The notes beneath the pieces were generated by a model. It saw nothing but the letters and a program-made list of their open reading frames with translations, did no database searches and was not told the DNA's origin. Positions 42,126 through 53,516 of a stretch of 64,000 bases of DNA are shown piece after piece. The position numbers and the translations under genes are program-made. Source of the DNA: Prorocentrum cordatum (taxonomy: Eukaryota; Sar; Dinophyceae; Prorocentrales; Prorocentraceae); the NCBI GenBank assembly GCA_963575745.1, contig CAUYUJ010015516.1, positions 876,325 to 940,324 of the forward strand. Direction: 5' to 3'. The stretch's first letter is position 1. Each line of letters begins with the position of its first letter.

Positions 42126-42995
42126 AAGAGGCGGTGGAAAATGGGGGAGGATGTTGCTCAACTATGGCTGGTGCCACTGGAGCTCGGCATTCACCAGATG
42201 ACGCGGAGGAGGAGGAGGAGAACAAGGGGCTCAATTTTGAGGAGTAGGGCAAATATGGTTTGGAGGAGAAGGTGGAGGAGGAGGTGGTGGAAGGGGGAGG
42301 AGGAGGAGACGATGAGCAGGAGGACAAACATTGGGAGGAGGAGGAGAAGGAGGAGGAGGAAGAGGTGAATGAGGATTCAGAGAAGGAGGAGAAGGAAGAA
42401 TAGTAGGAGGATTCTGATGAGGAGGACAAACATGAGGGAGAGCTTGAGGAGAATTTAAAGGAGGAGGAGGGGGAGAGAAGCAGGAGGAGGACAATGAGTT
42501 TAAATTTGCGGAATCGGAATAGGAGGAGGACAACATGCCGAAGAGGAGATGGAGGAGGATTCAGAGAAGGAAGATGAAGAGGACAAGGAGGAGGAGGAGG
42601 AGGAGGAAGAGGAGGACAAGGAGTTTGAAAGTGAGAGGGGGTAGGAGGAGAAGAATGATGAGGACAAACATGAGGAAGAAGTGGATGAGGATTCATAGAA
42701 TGAGGAGGACGATGGGAAGGAGAAGGAAGAGGAGGAGGAAGAGAAGAGTTGAGGCCAATGCATTTGATTTTGGAGCGGAGGGGGAAGAAGACAAACATAA
42801 GGAGGAAGAGGATGTAGAGGAGGATTGGGAGACGGTAGAGGAGGAAAATGAGGAAGAGGACGAGGAGGACAAGGCGTTTGGCATCGAGGCGGAGGAGGAA
42901 GAGGAGGACGAGAGAAAGAGGACAATTATGAGGAGAAGGTAGAGAAAGCTTCAAAGAAGAAAGATGAGAAAGAGAAAGAGAGGGAGGGGGAGCTT
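42126..42995 (+). repeat. GGA/GAA purine tract
   Basis: GGAGGA, GAAGGA and GAGGACAAACATGAGG words repeat throughout. It looks like the complement of the pyrimidine half of the preceding satellite. Long Pro/Ser minus-strand frames are by-products. Confidence 0.9.
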
Positions 42996-43061
42996 GAGGT
43001 TGAGAAGGAGTAGGATACTGAGGAGGAGGAAGAGGGGCATCATAAACATGAGATGGTGAGA

Positions 43062-43160
43062 TTGGATTGCAATGCGCCGCGAAAGACTGAAGTCGCTTCG
43101 CGCTGAAGTGTTTGGATTGCAATCGACGGAATTGCGGTTTGCAACGTAGCAAACCATGGT
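43062..43160 (+). repeat. Short segment with GGATTGCAAT repeated
   Basis: GATTGGATTGCAATGCG and GTTTGGATTGCAATCGACGG flank a GCGAAAGACTGAAGTCGCTT / CGCGCTGAAG hairpin-like stretch. AAGTCGCTTCGCG also occurs at 46864. Confidence 0.4.
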
Positions 43161-43242
43161 GAAGAAAAACAGGAGGAAGGAACGGGTTATGATGACTGGA
43201 GGGATGATGGGAGAATGTGCATGATCATGTGGGGGGGGCGAG

Positions 43243-43420
43243 CATATATATATATATATATATACACAAACATTTACATATACATATTTGATATATATAT
43301 ATATATATACATATATATACATGTATATATATATATACATATATGAAACATATATATATGTGGATATATGTGAATATATGTGAATATACAAACATAAATA
43401 TATACACAACAAAAAGGAAA
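43243..43420 (+). repeat. TA-rich dinucleotide microsatellite
   Basis: TATATA with ACATA and GTGAATATA interruptions. Confidence 0.95.
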
Positions 43421-43523
43421 ACAACTGTGGGAAACAAAAAAAGCCTCCAAATTCGGAGCATGCGCAGCCAACCCGATGCGGCCTCCCCCCACCATCCCTG
43501 TCAAGAAACAATACAGAATACAT

Positions 43524-43598
43524 TTGGCGGCGGCGGCGGCGGCTGCGGCGGCGGCGGCAACGGCTGCGGCGGCGGCGGCGATGGCGGCGGCGGCGACG

Positions 43599-43629
<31 letters not shown>

Positions 43630-43772
43630 GGTGGCGGTGGCGGCACCGGCTGCGGCGGCAGCGGCTGCGGCGGCGGCGATTTGGCAGCGGCGGCGGCGGC
43701 GGCGGCGGCTGCGGCGGCGGTTGCGGCGGCGGCGGCGGAGGCGGCGGCGGAGGCGGAGGCGGCAGCGGATTG
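43524..43772 (+). repeat. GGC trinucleotide microsatellite
   Basis: GGC with GGCTGC, GGCAAC and GGTGGC variants. Poly-Ala/Gly/Arg frames are by-products. Confidence 0.97.
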
Positions 43773-44034
43773 GCCCCCAGTAGCTCCCCATCCAAAGACG
43801 ACTGCTGAATATGCTGAGGCTCGAGCCAGACTCGGGTGCTACGCATGCGTTGGGAGGGCGGGTGGGAGTGAGCGAGACGGCTTGCGGGCGGGGAGAAAGT
43901 CTTGACCCCTCCCCCGACCCCCTCCCCTGGACCTCGACGGGGGGTTCCCCGACGCGTTGGAACGTCCAAAACGGCCTCGGCGAGGAAGCCAACGTCATTG
44001 GCATTACTAAGGTGTTGGCCCCATGTTTGGCCTC

Positions 44035-44815
44035 CTGAAGGGGGGGGGGGAGGGCGAATTGCCCCCTTTTCCTGAAATCGATCTCCTCCAAAATGGCCCC
44101 CACAGGCGCCCAGGAGGCCCGAACATGTCCCGACATGGCTCCAAGATGGCCCCAAGATGGCCCCACGTGGCCCCAAAAAGCCCCCAAGAGGCCCCCAGGC
44201 TGCCCGAGGCTCCCAAGAGACCCCCAAGAGGCCCCCCAGAGGTACCCAAGACGCTCCAGGAGACCTCGGCGGGACTGCCACAATCATTGGTTGCACTGAA
44301 GTTTTGGTCACATTTGGGCGTCCTGGGGGGGGCACTGCTTCAGATGATTCCAAGAGCGCCTGGGAGAGCCCAAGATGACCTCCAAGATGGCTCAAGATAT
44401 CCCAAGCCCTCTAGATGGCTCCCACGATGCTCCAAGAGGCCCCAAGACCGCTTCAAGACGGCTCCGAGTGGCCAGAGAGCTCCCCCGGGAGGCCCCGAGG
44501 AGGCCAAAATCCTTCCAAAACATGTGGAAAATCCATGTGTTGGGCTTTTTCGCCATTCGCTTCCGATGGCCATCCGAGGCTTCACGACGACTCCAAGATG
44601 GCCCAAAAGGGCTCCAAGAGCGCTCCCAAGGCCCCCGAGAGCGCTTCAAGAGGGCCCCAAGAGGCGCCCAGGAGGCCCCAGGAGGCCCCAACGAACGCCC
44701 CAGAGGCCTCCAAGAGACCCCAAGCCCCAAGAAGCTCTCCGAGGCACCCAAGACGCTCTAAGAGGCGTCCAGAACCGCCCAGAAGCCCCCAAGACGCTCC
44801 AAGAGGCCTCCACTG
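44035..44815 (+). repeat. Degenerate CCCCAAGATGGC 12-bp repeat
   Basis: CCCCAAGATGGC, CCAAGAGGCC and CCAAGACGCTC recur densely. All three plus-strand frames are open here. The block GAGGCCAAAATCCTTCCAAA recalls 4066. Confidence 0.85.
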
Positions 44816-45530
44816 GGGGACTCTTCCTCTGCGTGCTGCCCACTTCCCTGATCGAGGCACTTCCTCTGGGCTTCGTTTCGCGACGGGCTGGCGGGGTTAT
44901 TTTTGTTCGCAACCGCAAGCGGACAGCCGCGCGGCGCCGTGGAGTCGCACGAAAACCAAGCCTACTGCGAGCCGGACAAATGCCCACACAACAACAGGCG
45001 AGCGCGGTAAAGGGCACTAGAGGCAGCAGCACGCCGGGCAGGGCCGAGACTGAGAGCGGGCGGCGAACGGACAGCGAAAATGGCCAAGCGACTAACCATA
45101 GCTCAGATCAGAACCCGAAAATCATGAGCCCGAGCACACCGGCGACCTCGACCTCCTCGAAGAGACACGCCACGTCTCCGTCAAAGCGGAGGCCAACGCG
45201 GGAGAAAAGCGCAGCCGTCGTCAACCACAATACTGCGAACCACACAGAGTAAGCACACCGTGCAAGCGTAAGCGGACCTCGAAGTGCAATCAGGCCCCTG
45301 CATCCCAGGTACCCCAATTCGGCAGAACGGGCCCTCAGAAGAGTCTCGGCCAGCGGGAGGCACGCGAGCTTCCGCCGCGAAACCAATCGCAGAATACCAT
45401 AGGAAGTCAAGCCCATACAGCCCTGCGGGGGGGCGACGCAGGACGGTGGACGGACCAGGGCAAATCGATGAACCACCTAGCCCGCGCGCCCGGGGGACGC
45501 GCCGAGGGCCAGGGACGCGCTGTAAAATGG
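44816..45530 (+). other. Possible coding fragments, not assignable
   Basis: A plus-strand frame ending at 45252 has a Ser/Thr/Lys-rich tail (NPKIMSPSTPATSTSSKRHA). A separate frame at 45284-45589 is of similar composition. GAGTAAG at the first stop could be a 5' splice site, but no branch or acceptor is convincing. No domain is visible, and I do not call a gene. Confidence 0.25.
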
Positions 45531-46080
45531 GGTCGCGGCTAACAGCCGCAAAGATGAGGCTGCCACGCTGCGAGCGGGGTCGCAGCTAACAGCCGTGGAA
45601 ATAATATGTCAAGGGCTGACCGCGCGCCTCCAGCGGGGGGATAGCCGCGGGAGGCGGCGGGGACAATCGAACTGGGATGGCCATGTCAGCATGTCTCGAC
45701 GCCCCGGGGGGGGCGCCTGAACGCTGCGCCGAATCAGTCGCACGCGGGCATGCGCCCCTGGGACGCGGCGAGGGCAGGCCAAACTGACGGGGAAGTCGCG
45801 GCTAACAGCCGCGGAATTAGTGAGAAGACGCACGGACAAGAGCACCACCTGCGGGGAGACCGCTGAAGGACACCGGGGGGGCTCGCCCAATGAGACCACG
45901 GCGCGCAGGCCCCAGCACCCCGGGGGGGCGCCGAGGGCGCGGGCATAGCGCGAGCGGCGCCTGCAGCTAACAACCGCAGAGCAATAAGAGACATGGTGGA
46001 CCGAGCCCCCAGAGAGGGGGGCGAGGACGGGGCAAGGGGGGGCGGCGAGGGGCGGCGGCTAACAGCCGCGGTCAGTGCGA
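45530..46080 (+). repeat. Degenerate repeat with GCGGCTAACAGCCGC hairpins
   Basis: The hairpin word GCGGCTAACAGCCGC or a near variant occurs at about 45535, 45580, 45799, 45964 and 46063. Before several of them is GGGACGCGCCGAGGGC or GGGGGCGCCGAGGGC. The variant CAGCTAACAACCGCAG lacks some pairing. Confidence 0.7.
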
Positions 46081-46520
46081 ACAGAGCGAGAGGCCGCCCG
46101 GTGGGAATCTGAAGGGCGCGGGCTGTCAGGCCGGATGGCCAGCGAGGGCCAGGCCCCAGTGCGCGGGGCAGCGCGGGGCTGCAATGGGCGCCGCAGGGGC
46201 TCTAGCAATGACGGGGGCCCCCGTGGAGGGGGCCCGATCCCCAAGCCGCCTACGGCGCGCCAGGGGGGGGGGGGGGGCGGCCATCACCCAAGGGAGAGAA
46301 GCCGCAAAGTGGCGCCCCGGACAGGGCTCCAAGGCCCAGGACGGGCCGGCAGCCCCAGCTGGACACGTCCAAGGCGGCATTAGCGCACACGGGAGGGTGC
46401 GCAGGAAGAGCCGACCCGCCCCGGTGGCCAGGACGGGTTGGGCTCCGAGGGGCACAATGATGCACAATGTGGGGCGTCCACGAGCGCCGTTGCGTGCGCC
46501 CGCCTGCGCGGCCGGGGCAG
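46081..46520. other. GC-rich sequence, no gene supported
   Basis: Includes a G14-type run at 46264-46277. Frames overlap on both strands. Confidence 0.5.
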
Positions 46521-46523
46521 GAG

Positions 46524-47340
46524 TTAGGAGTGCGTCAAGGCCTGGCACGACCCCACTGCCCTTCTGGGTTCCACCGTCCTTGTCCAACGGGTCTCACTGT
46601 CTTCGCGTGGCCCCTTGCCTTTGGCCTTGCCAGGTGTGCCCGCGGTCCTAGCTCTGTCGCTGCACCCCAGTTGACCCCCAGGTGGAGCGCTGCGTCCATC
46701 TTGAAGACATCTCGCACTTGTGACTGTGCCATTCTTTGAAGAAGCGTACACAGGAATCGGGGTGCTGGCGAGTAGGGTCAGAACAGATGCGGCCCGACAT
46801 CGGGCGATTGTTGGCCGTCCATTGGTGCCGTACTCATTTGAAAAAACCATCCAAGTCTCTCTGAAGTCGCTTCGCGGTCTCGGCAAGAGCCTCGCCAATG
46901 GGACTCAGGATGTCGACTCGCTCCAGAAAGGCGCTGTAGATGTAGAGTCCTGTTTCTGGGTCGTATAGGTAGGTCTTGCGAGTAGTCGGCTTGCGCACTC
47001 CTGAAGGATGGCCAAGGGCCTGACCGGGGAGTGGGGAGGTCGTCGGGGATGTGGGGTGTGTGCGTACGCGCGGGCCGACTCCAGCGGTCGTCGGCCTCCC
47101 AGCTGGACCACCCTGCCCATTCTGTCCAGTGGCCGCCGCAGGGGCTGCTGCGACTGGTCTCTTGGTGCCGGCGCGGGCGGCGCTCGCGCCATCCTTCGTT
47201 CCAGTCAAACTCATCCCGCGTCGCGTTGGCAGCCCAAGGTTGCCGGGGTATGCTAGGGTAAAGCGGGGCTCCTCGCTCTGGGAGACGCGTGAGGTTCCTG
47301 TCGTCTTGCCCAGCGAGCACAAGGGAGGCGCATGGACCAT
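46524..47340 (-). pseudogene. Broken minus-strand coding region, function unknown
   Basis: From ATG 47340 a 168-codon frame passes through a Pro/Gly/Thr-rich segment. It then reaches a structured-looking stretch (TYLYDPETGLYIYSAFLERV, then LSPIGEALAETAKRLQRDL) and DGFF at a six-T run (46841-46846 as A6 on the plus strand). Another frame continues naturally with SNEYGTNGRPTIARCRAA and runs to the stop at 46524. One indel in the homopolymer would join them into about 274 codons. I recognise no domain. The segment upstream of the ATG resembles that upstream of the CXXC gene at 9367. Confidence 0.4.
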
Positions 47341-47390
47341 CGACGGGTGAGGTGGGGCTCTAAGACTTGTCAGCAGCCTCGGGGCTGGTG

Positions 47391-47422
47391 GGGTTACGCG
47401 AAACGTCTAGAATTTTCCGCAC
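47391..47422 (-). promoter_or_regulatory. Conserved segment upstream of a minus-strand coding region
   Basis: On the minus strand this reads AATTCTAGACGTTTCGCGTA then CCCCACCA, matching 9434-9465 at most positions and at a similar distance from the ATG. Confidence 0.3.
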
Positions 47423-47799
47423 AACCAAAACGGAAACGCGTGCAAGCCGTTGTCCAGGTGTGCATGAGCACGTGCGCAGACAGACACACATTGTGCGCAC
47501 GCACACGCACACACTCCCGAAATCCAGGAGTCTTGAAGAATGTGTTCCGCATCGGGTCAATGATTATTTATGGTCGCATCACATTCGTTTCGCGCGATTG
47601 TGAGTTTCGTGGTGGATACAACACGGGGAGGTCTGATGGCGACTGCCCCTATCGTGCAAGAAAGACACCCCACACCCTGGCATGATCATCGAAAATACGC
47701 GGTTTTCACGAGAAAAAAAAAAGGTTGCACACCTGGGCTCTCGCTTCGGGCTTGAAGAGCTGGGTACCCAGCGCTGCTGGATGCTCGGGGGGGCGGCCA

Positions 47800-48560
47800 C
47801 ACGTTGCGTCCACGGGTTGCGCCGTAGGTTGCACCCACGGGTGCCTTTCACTTCTCGGTGCGACTATGGGTTGTGCCCATGGGCTGACCCGTAGGTTGCG
47901 GATATTGGCGCCACCGCTTTTCGTTTCGCTCAGAGCTTGTGCCAGTCGGTTGCGCCATGAGTTGCGGACAGGAGTGTCGGTGCTGTCATAAACTGCCCCG
48001 ATGAGTTGCGCAGTAGGTTGCGGACAAGGGCGTCGTTAACTTTACCGGTGCAGCCACAATTTGCGCACATAGATTGCGCCATGGATTCCGGCCATGGGTG
48101 CCGCTCATTCCTCTGTGTTGCCAGTGTTGCGCCCCGCTGATTTCTCGGCACGTCCGTTCACTGCGCCCATTGGTTGCGCCGAACGTGGCGCCCATGGGTG
48201 ACGCTTATTTTTCGATGCGGCCATGGGTTGTGCCATAGGTTGCAGCCAGTATCGCCATTGCGTTCTTGAAGTGCGGCCATAAGTTGCGCCAATGGGTTGA
48301 GACATAGGATGCAGCCTTGGTTTGTTTCCAGGCGCCGCCGATTTTTCGATGCACACACATGCTGAGACTCATGGATTGTGACACAAATTGCGCCTATTGG
48401 CGCCGCTGATAGATCAAAGTGACCATCGGCTGCGCCAATGTGTTGCGCAATGGATTGCGGCCAGGAGGTCCGCCGATGTCGGTGCCGCTACAGGTTAAGG
48501 GGGAGCGCAATGGGTTGCGGCCGAAGGTGCCACCAATTCCTTGGTACGGTCATTGCTTAG
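47800..48560 (+). repeat. Degenerate GGGTTGCGCC repeat
   Basis: Words such as GGGTTGCGCCA, TAGGTTGCG and CCATGGGTTGTGCC recur every 20-60 bp. The spacing is irregular. No gene. Confidence 0.75.
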
Positions 48561-48720
48561 GTATGCGTTGCATTGCTTTGCATTGGAGGTGTCTGCGTTG
48601 CAGTGTCTTGCGCTGCTCGCATTGGTCTGCTTCGCTCCGCCTTGCTTAGACTGCATGTGCATTGCCTTGCAAAGCCTCCTTGTTAGCGGCTCGAGTTGCT
48701 GTGCCTCGGATTGTGCATGA
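48561..48720 (+). repeat. TTGCATTGC short repeat
   Basis: GCGTTGCATTGCTTTGCATT and related words. Confidence 0.7.
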
Positions 48721-48961
48721 TTGAATTGGAGTGCACCACATCTTTTGCACGAGTTCCCTGCCGTGGGCCCAGGCTGGAGCCAGATCACGAAATATACCAG
48801 GCGACTAACCGCATCAAGCCATTAAGGACCCCCCCAGGGTTATCATTAGCACAGCAAAGTAATTCCATAATTCTGGGGCGCGGTTTTCGCCGAACGATAT
48901 GATTAGCACCGCGCAAATGGAACAAAAAAAAAGGATCCCGCGCCCTGGCTCGGGTGGTATC

Positions 48962-49435
48962 CCAAGTGGAATTGGAATAAGAATAAGAGTGCAATACGAG
49001 AAATGAGAATAAGAATAATAGTAAGGATAAGAGTACGAGTAATAATAAGCATAATAAGAGTAATAATGAGAAACAATGATACAAACAACAACGATAAGTA
49101 GAATCCGAATAAGATGAATCATACTACTGAGAATAAGCATAAGAATAGGCATAAGAATAAGAAAACGACTACTAATACGAATAAGAAGAATAATACGAAT
49201 CAGAATAAGGATACGAGTAAGAGTAAGAAAGAAATAATAAGAATATGAGTAATAATGAAAGTATACATGCGAGCACTAATAAGAATCAGAAGCTTAATCC
49301 GAATAATAATGATAATAGCAATAATGCTAATAATACTAATAATAATCTCAATTATAAGAAGAATTATAATAATAATAATAATAATACAAGTAAGAATGCG
49401 AATATGACTATGAGCTTTTACCATTATCTTCATCA
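48962..49435 (+). repeat. AT-rich AATAAG/AATAAT repeat
   Basis: GAATAAGAATAA and TAATAATAA words make this the most AT-rich part of the window, in contrast to its GC-rich surroundings. Confidence 0.9.
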
Positions 49436-50300
49436 TCCTTGTCCTAAACGTTTTGTAATACCGACCCTGTTGAAAAATTGTCTTTTCCCGGCCGTCGTGT
49501 GGGGTAGTGCATCCGAGGATATCGCCCCCGCCACGCACAGCGCGTTATCTTAGCACCCGCACCGCCAAAATGATTCGCCCCCCATCGTAGGCACGGACGG
49601 TTCCTTTTCAAAGCTGGGCTCTCCCTTGCGTGGGACTCAATGTTGTTATTGTTGGTGTTGGCGGTGTTGTTGGTGTCTCTTGATGTTGATGTTGTTGTTG
49701 GTCTTGCTGTTTTTTGGCCTTGCTGTTCTAGATATAATTCTTATTGCTGGTATTATTGTCTTGTTCGTGTTGGTGCCGTGCCGTAAGGGAGTCTTGAGGA
49801 GGAGGAGCAGGAGGAGGATTGTTTCTGTTTAACTGGGCAAAGGCCTCTTGACTGAGTCCTTGGCCCTCGGCTTGATCCGTGATGGCGAATAAAAGGCTAC
49901 GGAGGGGAGGAGGAGGAGGAGGAGGAGGAAAGGAGAAGGACCCCTGATGAGGAGGAATAGAAGGAGGAGGACCCCTGAGAAGGACGAACAGGAAGAGGAA
50001 AAGGACCCCTGCTCGCAAGGCCGAGCGCTGGGAAGACGCGCGGCCACTCCAGTTCTCGCCCAGACCGACCACCTGATGCAGACTCGTCTGCGTCCAGAGC
50101 AGTTTCTGAGGATGTCTCAGGCGAGGCGCTTGCTTCTGAACCACAGGGAGACCATATTGCGAGAATGTCTCAGGCGGTTTGCTTGTTTCGGCGAGCAGAC
50201 TCGTCTCCGTTCACATACAAGGTGCGAGGTGCCAGGGTAACGCTTCTGGGGTGTCAGGTGCGTTATAATTTCGCCGGAGAAGGGAGGGTGGGTCTTGCTT
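49436..50300. other. No gene supported; TGTTGT and GGA tracts
   Basis: TGTTGTTGTTGG words at 49640-49720 and GGA blocks at 49795-49815, 49905-49930 and 49960-50000. GCAGACTCGTCT appears at 50079 and 50197, and GATGTCTCAGGCG/AATGTCTCAGGCG at 50111 and 50163. Confidence 0.5.
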
Positions 50301-50519
50301 GAACAATTTTGTATCACGAAGTGGGCGACGCCACTTCAGAAAGTGTGCAAAACAACATTGCACTGGACCACTGTGCTGGAGATGTTGTAGGATTGCCTAT
50401 ACGCGCGTCCAACGCCAGCACATGCAATATGTACAACAAAAAGGTTCAAGCGTCTCGACTGGAACTTCATGCCGCTGTTGCTTCGGACAGGTTCGACTAC
50501 AGGGCAGGAGCAATCAGCA

Positions 50520-50720
50520 TCGGGTCGGTAAATCGGAGCGGATCGGAATGTGCGTCGAATCGGACCGCATCGGCTCGAAGTCGACAGCGCCGTGCAAGCG
50601 TCGTGCCGCATCGGGTCCCCCAAAAAGTCGGAATCGAACCGAATCGGGCCAGCCAGAGCCGATATCGAATGGGATCGATTGGATCCAGATGGACCCCGCA
50701 GGGTGGGATGCCCCATGGGC
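50520..50720 (+). repeat. Degenerate AATCGG short-period repeat
   Basis: The same vocabulary as 2540-2760 and 61510-61690. Confidence 0.7.
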
Positions 50721-50908
50721 GCAGACGACGCGCGAGAGCAGGCCGAGCACAGGAGGGGGTCGGAAGCCCGTGGCCAGGGTAGCGAAAGTACGCCGAGCGT
50801 TGGGGCCGTTGAGAGAACTACGACCAGCTCGCGGGGCAGCACGAAGCTGGCTGGTGGCCGAAGGACCTCCACCTTGAATATAACTTCGCTCCCGAAGATG
50901 CGGGAAGG

Positions 50909-51102
50909 TCGGGGGGAACGAAGGGGGGGATAGCAAAGGGTACGGTAGAGAATCAGCTCACGTAGCTGATTTTCCCAGCGCCTCCCGGCGCCGGGAGGCG
51001 CCCATGTATCGAGGAATGGGCCCGGCGGCAGGGCCGAAACCAGCTGCACGCAGCAGATTTCGTAACCCCCCCTTTCCCTATCCCCCCCTTTCGTTCGGCC
51101 CG
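50909..51102. mobile_element. Foldback element with ~65-bp inverted arms
   Basis: The left arm (50909-50975) has GGGGAACGAAGGGGGGGATA, then AAAGGGTACGGT and AATCAGCTCACGTAGCTGAT. The right arm (about 51032-51102), in complement, reads GGCCGAACGAAAGGGGGGGA, TAGGGAAAGG, and GAAATCTGCTGCGTGCAGCT. Each arm carries its own small hairpin. A single left-type arm recurs at 63206-63275. Non-coding. Confidence 0.65.
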
Positions 51103-51845
51103 AGAAGGATCTCAGATCCACAAGCTGTCAAAGAACTGCCACACGGGGCACCCGACAGACTGCGGGTGGAGCCGGGCGAGCTTTCGGGAGAGCGTTTCCA
51201 AAACCCATACCTGCCAAGAAGGGAAAGATGTCTGCGCATGGTGTCCACACTGCGAACTGGATCTTCAACGTGGAGGGGATGGGCGCCGAATCTCGGGTTC
51301 AGGAGCCAGTGACCTCTGGCGAGCCCAAGGCGACTTCCGCGCCACGGAGTTGAAATGAGAAAGCAGCAGGGCCCGGCGGTGGTGGTCCATGCCAGGTCCC
51401 TGCCAGCATCCGCCTTCGTTCGTGTGGGCCCGGTCGATAGCACATCCAGCAAAGTAGTCCTACAGAGAGCCTCGTCCAGACCCCCGTCTTCCTCGCACTT
51501 TTAACTCGGCGGCGCAGAGGACCCTCAAGCGCGGACGGCAGGTGGAAGTGCCAATTGCAATCGAGCATTGTCGAAGGCACGTGAACAAACCGTGCACGCT
51601 GTCAAATGCAGCGATGGGTGGTGTGAAGGAGGAACTGCAAATCCAAGCGAACCCGTGCAGCGGCCAAAACACCGAGGAAGACCGTCTCCCTCGCACACCC
51701 TTACCTTCCCCCTCCGACCCCTCCTCCTTCATCCAGAGGGGTCCTGCTCAGAGACGTCAGGCCGGCAGCCTTCTGGGGCCACGCCTGCTGCCGACGAATC
51801 GACGACAGGGTTGCGCCATTCACTCATCGCGGGATCTGGACCGCA
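51103..51845. other. No gene supported
   Basis: Overlapping frames on both strands without domains. Confidence 0.5.
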
Positions 51846-51849
51846 ACTG

Positions 51850-52016
51850 TAGAGGAAAGAGAACTATGCACATACACCGATTCTGGCCAGGCCCATCCTG
51901 AGCCCAGGATCGGTGCATACGCCCTCCTACCTTGGCCAGGAAGGCATATGCACCGATCCTGGGTCAAGGATGGACCTTGCCAGGATCGGTGCATGTGCAT
52001 AGTTCTCTTCGCCCGA
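51850..52016 (+). mobile_element. 167-bp MITE-like element, copy 1, with AACTG duplication
   Basis: About 28-bp terminal inverted repeats: the left contains AAGAGAACTATGCACATACA, the right ends TGCATGTGCATAGTTCTCTT. A second inverted pair lies inside (CCAGGATCGGTGCATACG facing CATATGCACCGATCCTGG). The 5-bp word AACTG stands directly on both sides (51845-51849 and 52017-52021), consistent with a target-site duplication. A copy of identical length lies at 61340-61506. It has no coding capacity and would need a transposase supplied elsewhere. Confidence 0.75.
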
Positions 52017-52021
52017 AACTG

Positions 52022-52945
52022 ACTGGGGCCCAGCAGCGCCGGGACTGCGTCCGTGACAGCTTGGAAGTGGCTGTGGGTGACGCGCGGACTGCACGGACGA
52101 AATTGGAACAGGGCAGAGCAACTGGGGCCCAGAAGCACATGCCCAGACAAGCGAACTGATCACTCATGTAGGGAGCCCACAAAGGACGTACGCGCCCAGC
52201 TATGTACATGAACACGGCCCCTCGATTCGCGAGACCGGCCGCGTTATACTAACATTTGTGCAATGCGTTCTCTCGAAACCAGCGTGGATTCATGTACATG
52301 TACGTCATTCTTTCGCTCGTGATCATGGGGCCCCGACTGCATCCTTGCATCATCGGAGCGGAAAGAAGGCAAGGACGAACTCTTTGGCAGGACGGCCCAC
52401 AGAGCGGCCGAGGTTGGGGCAGGGCGCTTGAAGGCTCCCGCGCCTACCTGCATTTCATACCCCCTTGTGAGGCTGGGCGCAAGCGTCACTGCGAAGCACC
52501 AGGACACGGACACGGCCTGCGTCTTGCACCGCGGGGGTGCTGCAGGGTGGGGCCAAAGCTCCCGGAGAAGTGCTGGGGTGAAATGAGGGTGAAACACTGC
52601 GGCGCCACAGAGCGCACACTGCGACGAGAAAGGGAGGGAAGAGCAGGAAGAGACGATCGCACGAGGCCGCCCGGCCGGCCGCTCATTGGTAGGTGGTCGG
52701 GCTGGCGTGGGACAGAGCTGGACATATGCGGCGATTAGGTTTGTGGCTATGGAAGCCCGAGTCGGAACGATGAAAATAGGTGTCGAAGAGGTGGCAGCTG
52801 GTGCCGGACTCACCGACTCGCACCAGCGGACTCTCCCAGGATCTCCCTGTGAGGAGTGCGAATGCTCTGATGCATGGAATGCAGCATTTGACGGAGTACA
52901 CGGGCCCGCCCCTGGGCCCGAACACCCTCCCAGATCCCCCCCCAA
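52022..52945. other. No gene supported
   Basis: A 267-codon minus-strand frame (52244-53047) overlaps the antisense of a repeat element and lacks a domain. I treat it as fortuitous. Confidence 0.5.
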
Positions 52946-52950
52946 AAAAA

Positions 52951-53516
52951 AATTACCCTGGCGAAGGACCCAACCATCTGCAGTTGTGAATACCGCGACT
53001 ATGAATATCGTTTTCGGTGACGCTACCTCTGGGTAGGGGAGACGCATGCGGGCACCCCCACTGGGGCCTTCGGTGGAGCTCCCTATGGGGCTACGAAACG
53101 CTGCCCTGGGTGGGGGAACCGCATGCGGGCACCCCCACTGGGGCCTTCGGTGGAGCTCCCTATGGGGCTACGAAACGCTGCCCTGGGTGGGGGAACCGCA
53201 TGCGGGCACCCCCACTGGGGCCGTCGGTGGAGCTCCCTATGGGGCTACGAAACGCTGCCCTGGGTGGGGGAAACGCATGCGGGCACCCCCACTGGGGCCT
53301 ACGGTGGAGCTCCCTATGGGGCCACGAAGCGCTGCCCTGGGTGGAGGAACCGCACGCGGGCAGGAGGAGGGGGGGATGGGGAGGAGGGGGGAGGAAGGAA
53401 GGAAGGAAGGAAGGAAGGAAGGAAGGAAGGAAGGAAGGAAGGAAGGAAGGAAGGAAGGAGACGCGGGGCACCGTCTCTTCAAAACGAGGACCCAATACCA
53501 CAGGATGGTTGGGAAA
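52951..53516 (+). mobile_element. Modular satellite element, copy A
   Basis: The 5' module is AATTACCCTGGCGAAGGACC, then CAACCATCTGCAGTTGTGAA. Four to five 77-bp units follow (GGAGCTCCCTATGGGGCTAC at 53072, 53149, 53226, 53303), then a purine tract with (GGAA)n. The 3' module is CGCGGGGCACCGTCTCTTCA, then AAACGAGGACCCAA and ATGGTTGGG. Subterminal inverted repeats CCCAACCAT (52969-52977) and ATGGTTGGG (53505-53513) match perfectly. Confidence 0.75.
53393..53461 (+). repeat. GGAA tetranucleotide microsatellite
   Basis: About 16 GGAA units inside the modular element. Confidence 0.97.

Noticed and set aside
42121-43152. 343-codon Pro/Ser-rich minus-strand frame
   Set aside because: It is the complement of the GGA/GAA purine tract and has only low-complexity composition.
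44023-45252. 409-codon plus-strand frame
   Set aside because: All three frames are open over the CCCCAAGATGGC repeat, so its length is compositional. Only the Ser/Thr-rich end might be coding, and no domain supports it.
52244-53047. 267-codon minus-strand frame
   Set aside because: Its N-terminal part is antisense to the 5' module of a repeat element, and no motif is recognisable.
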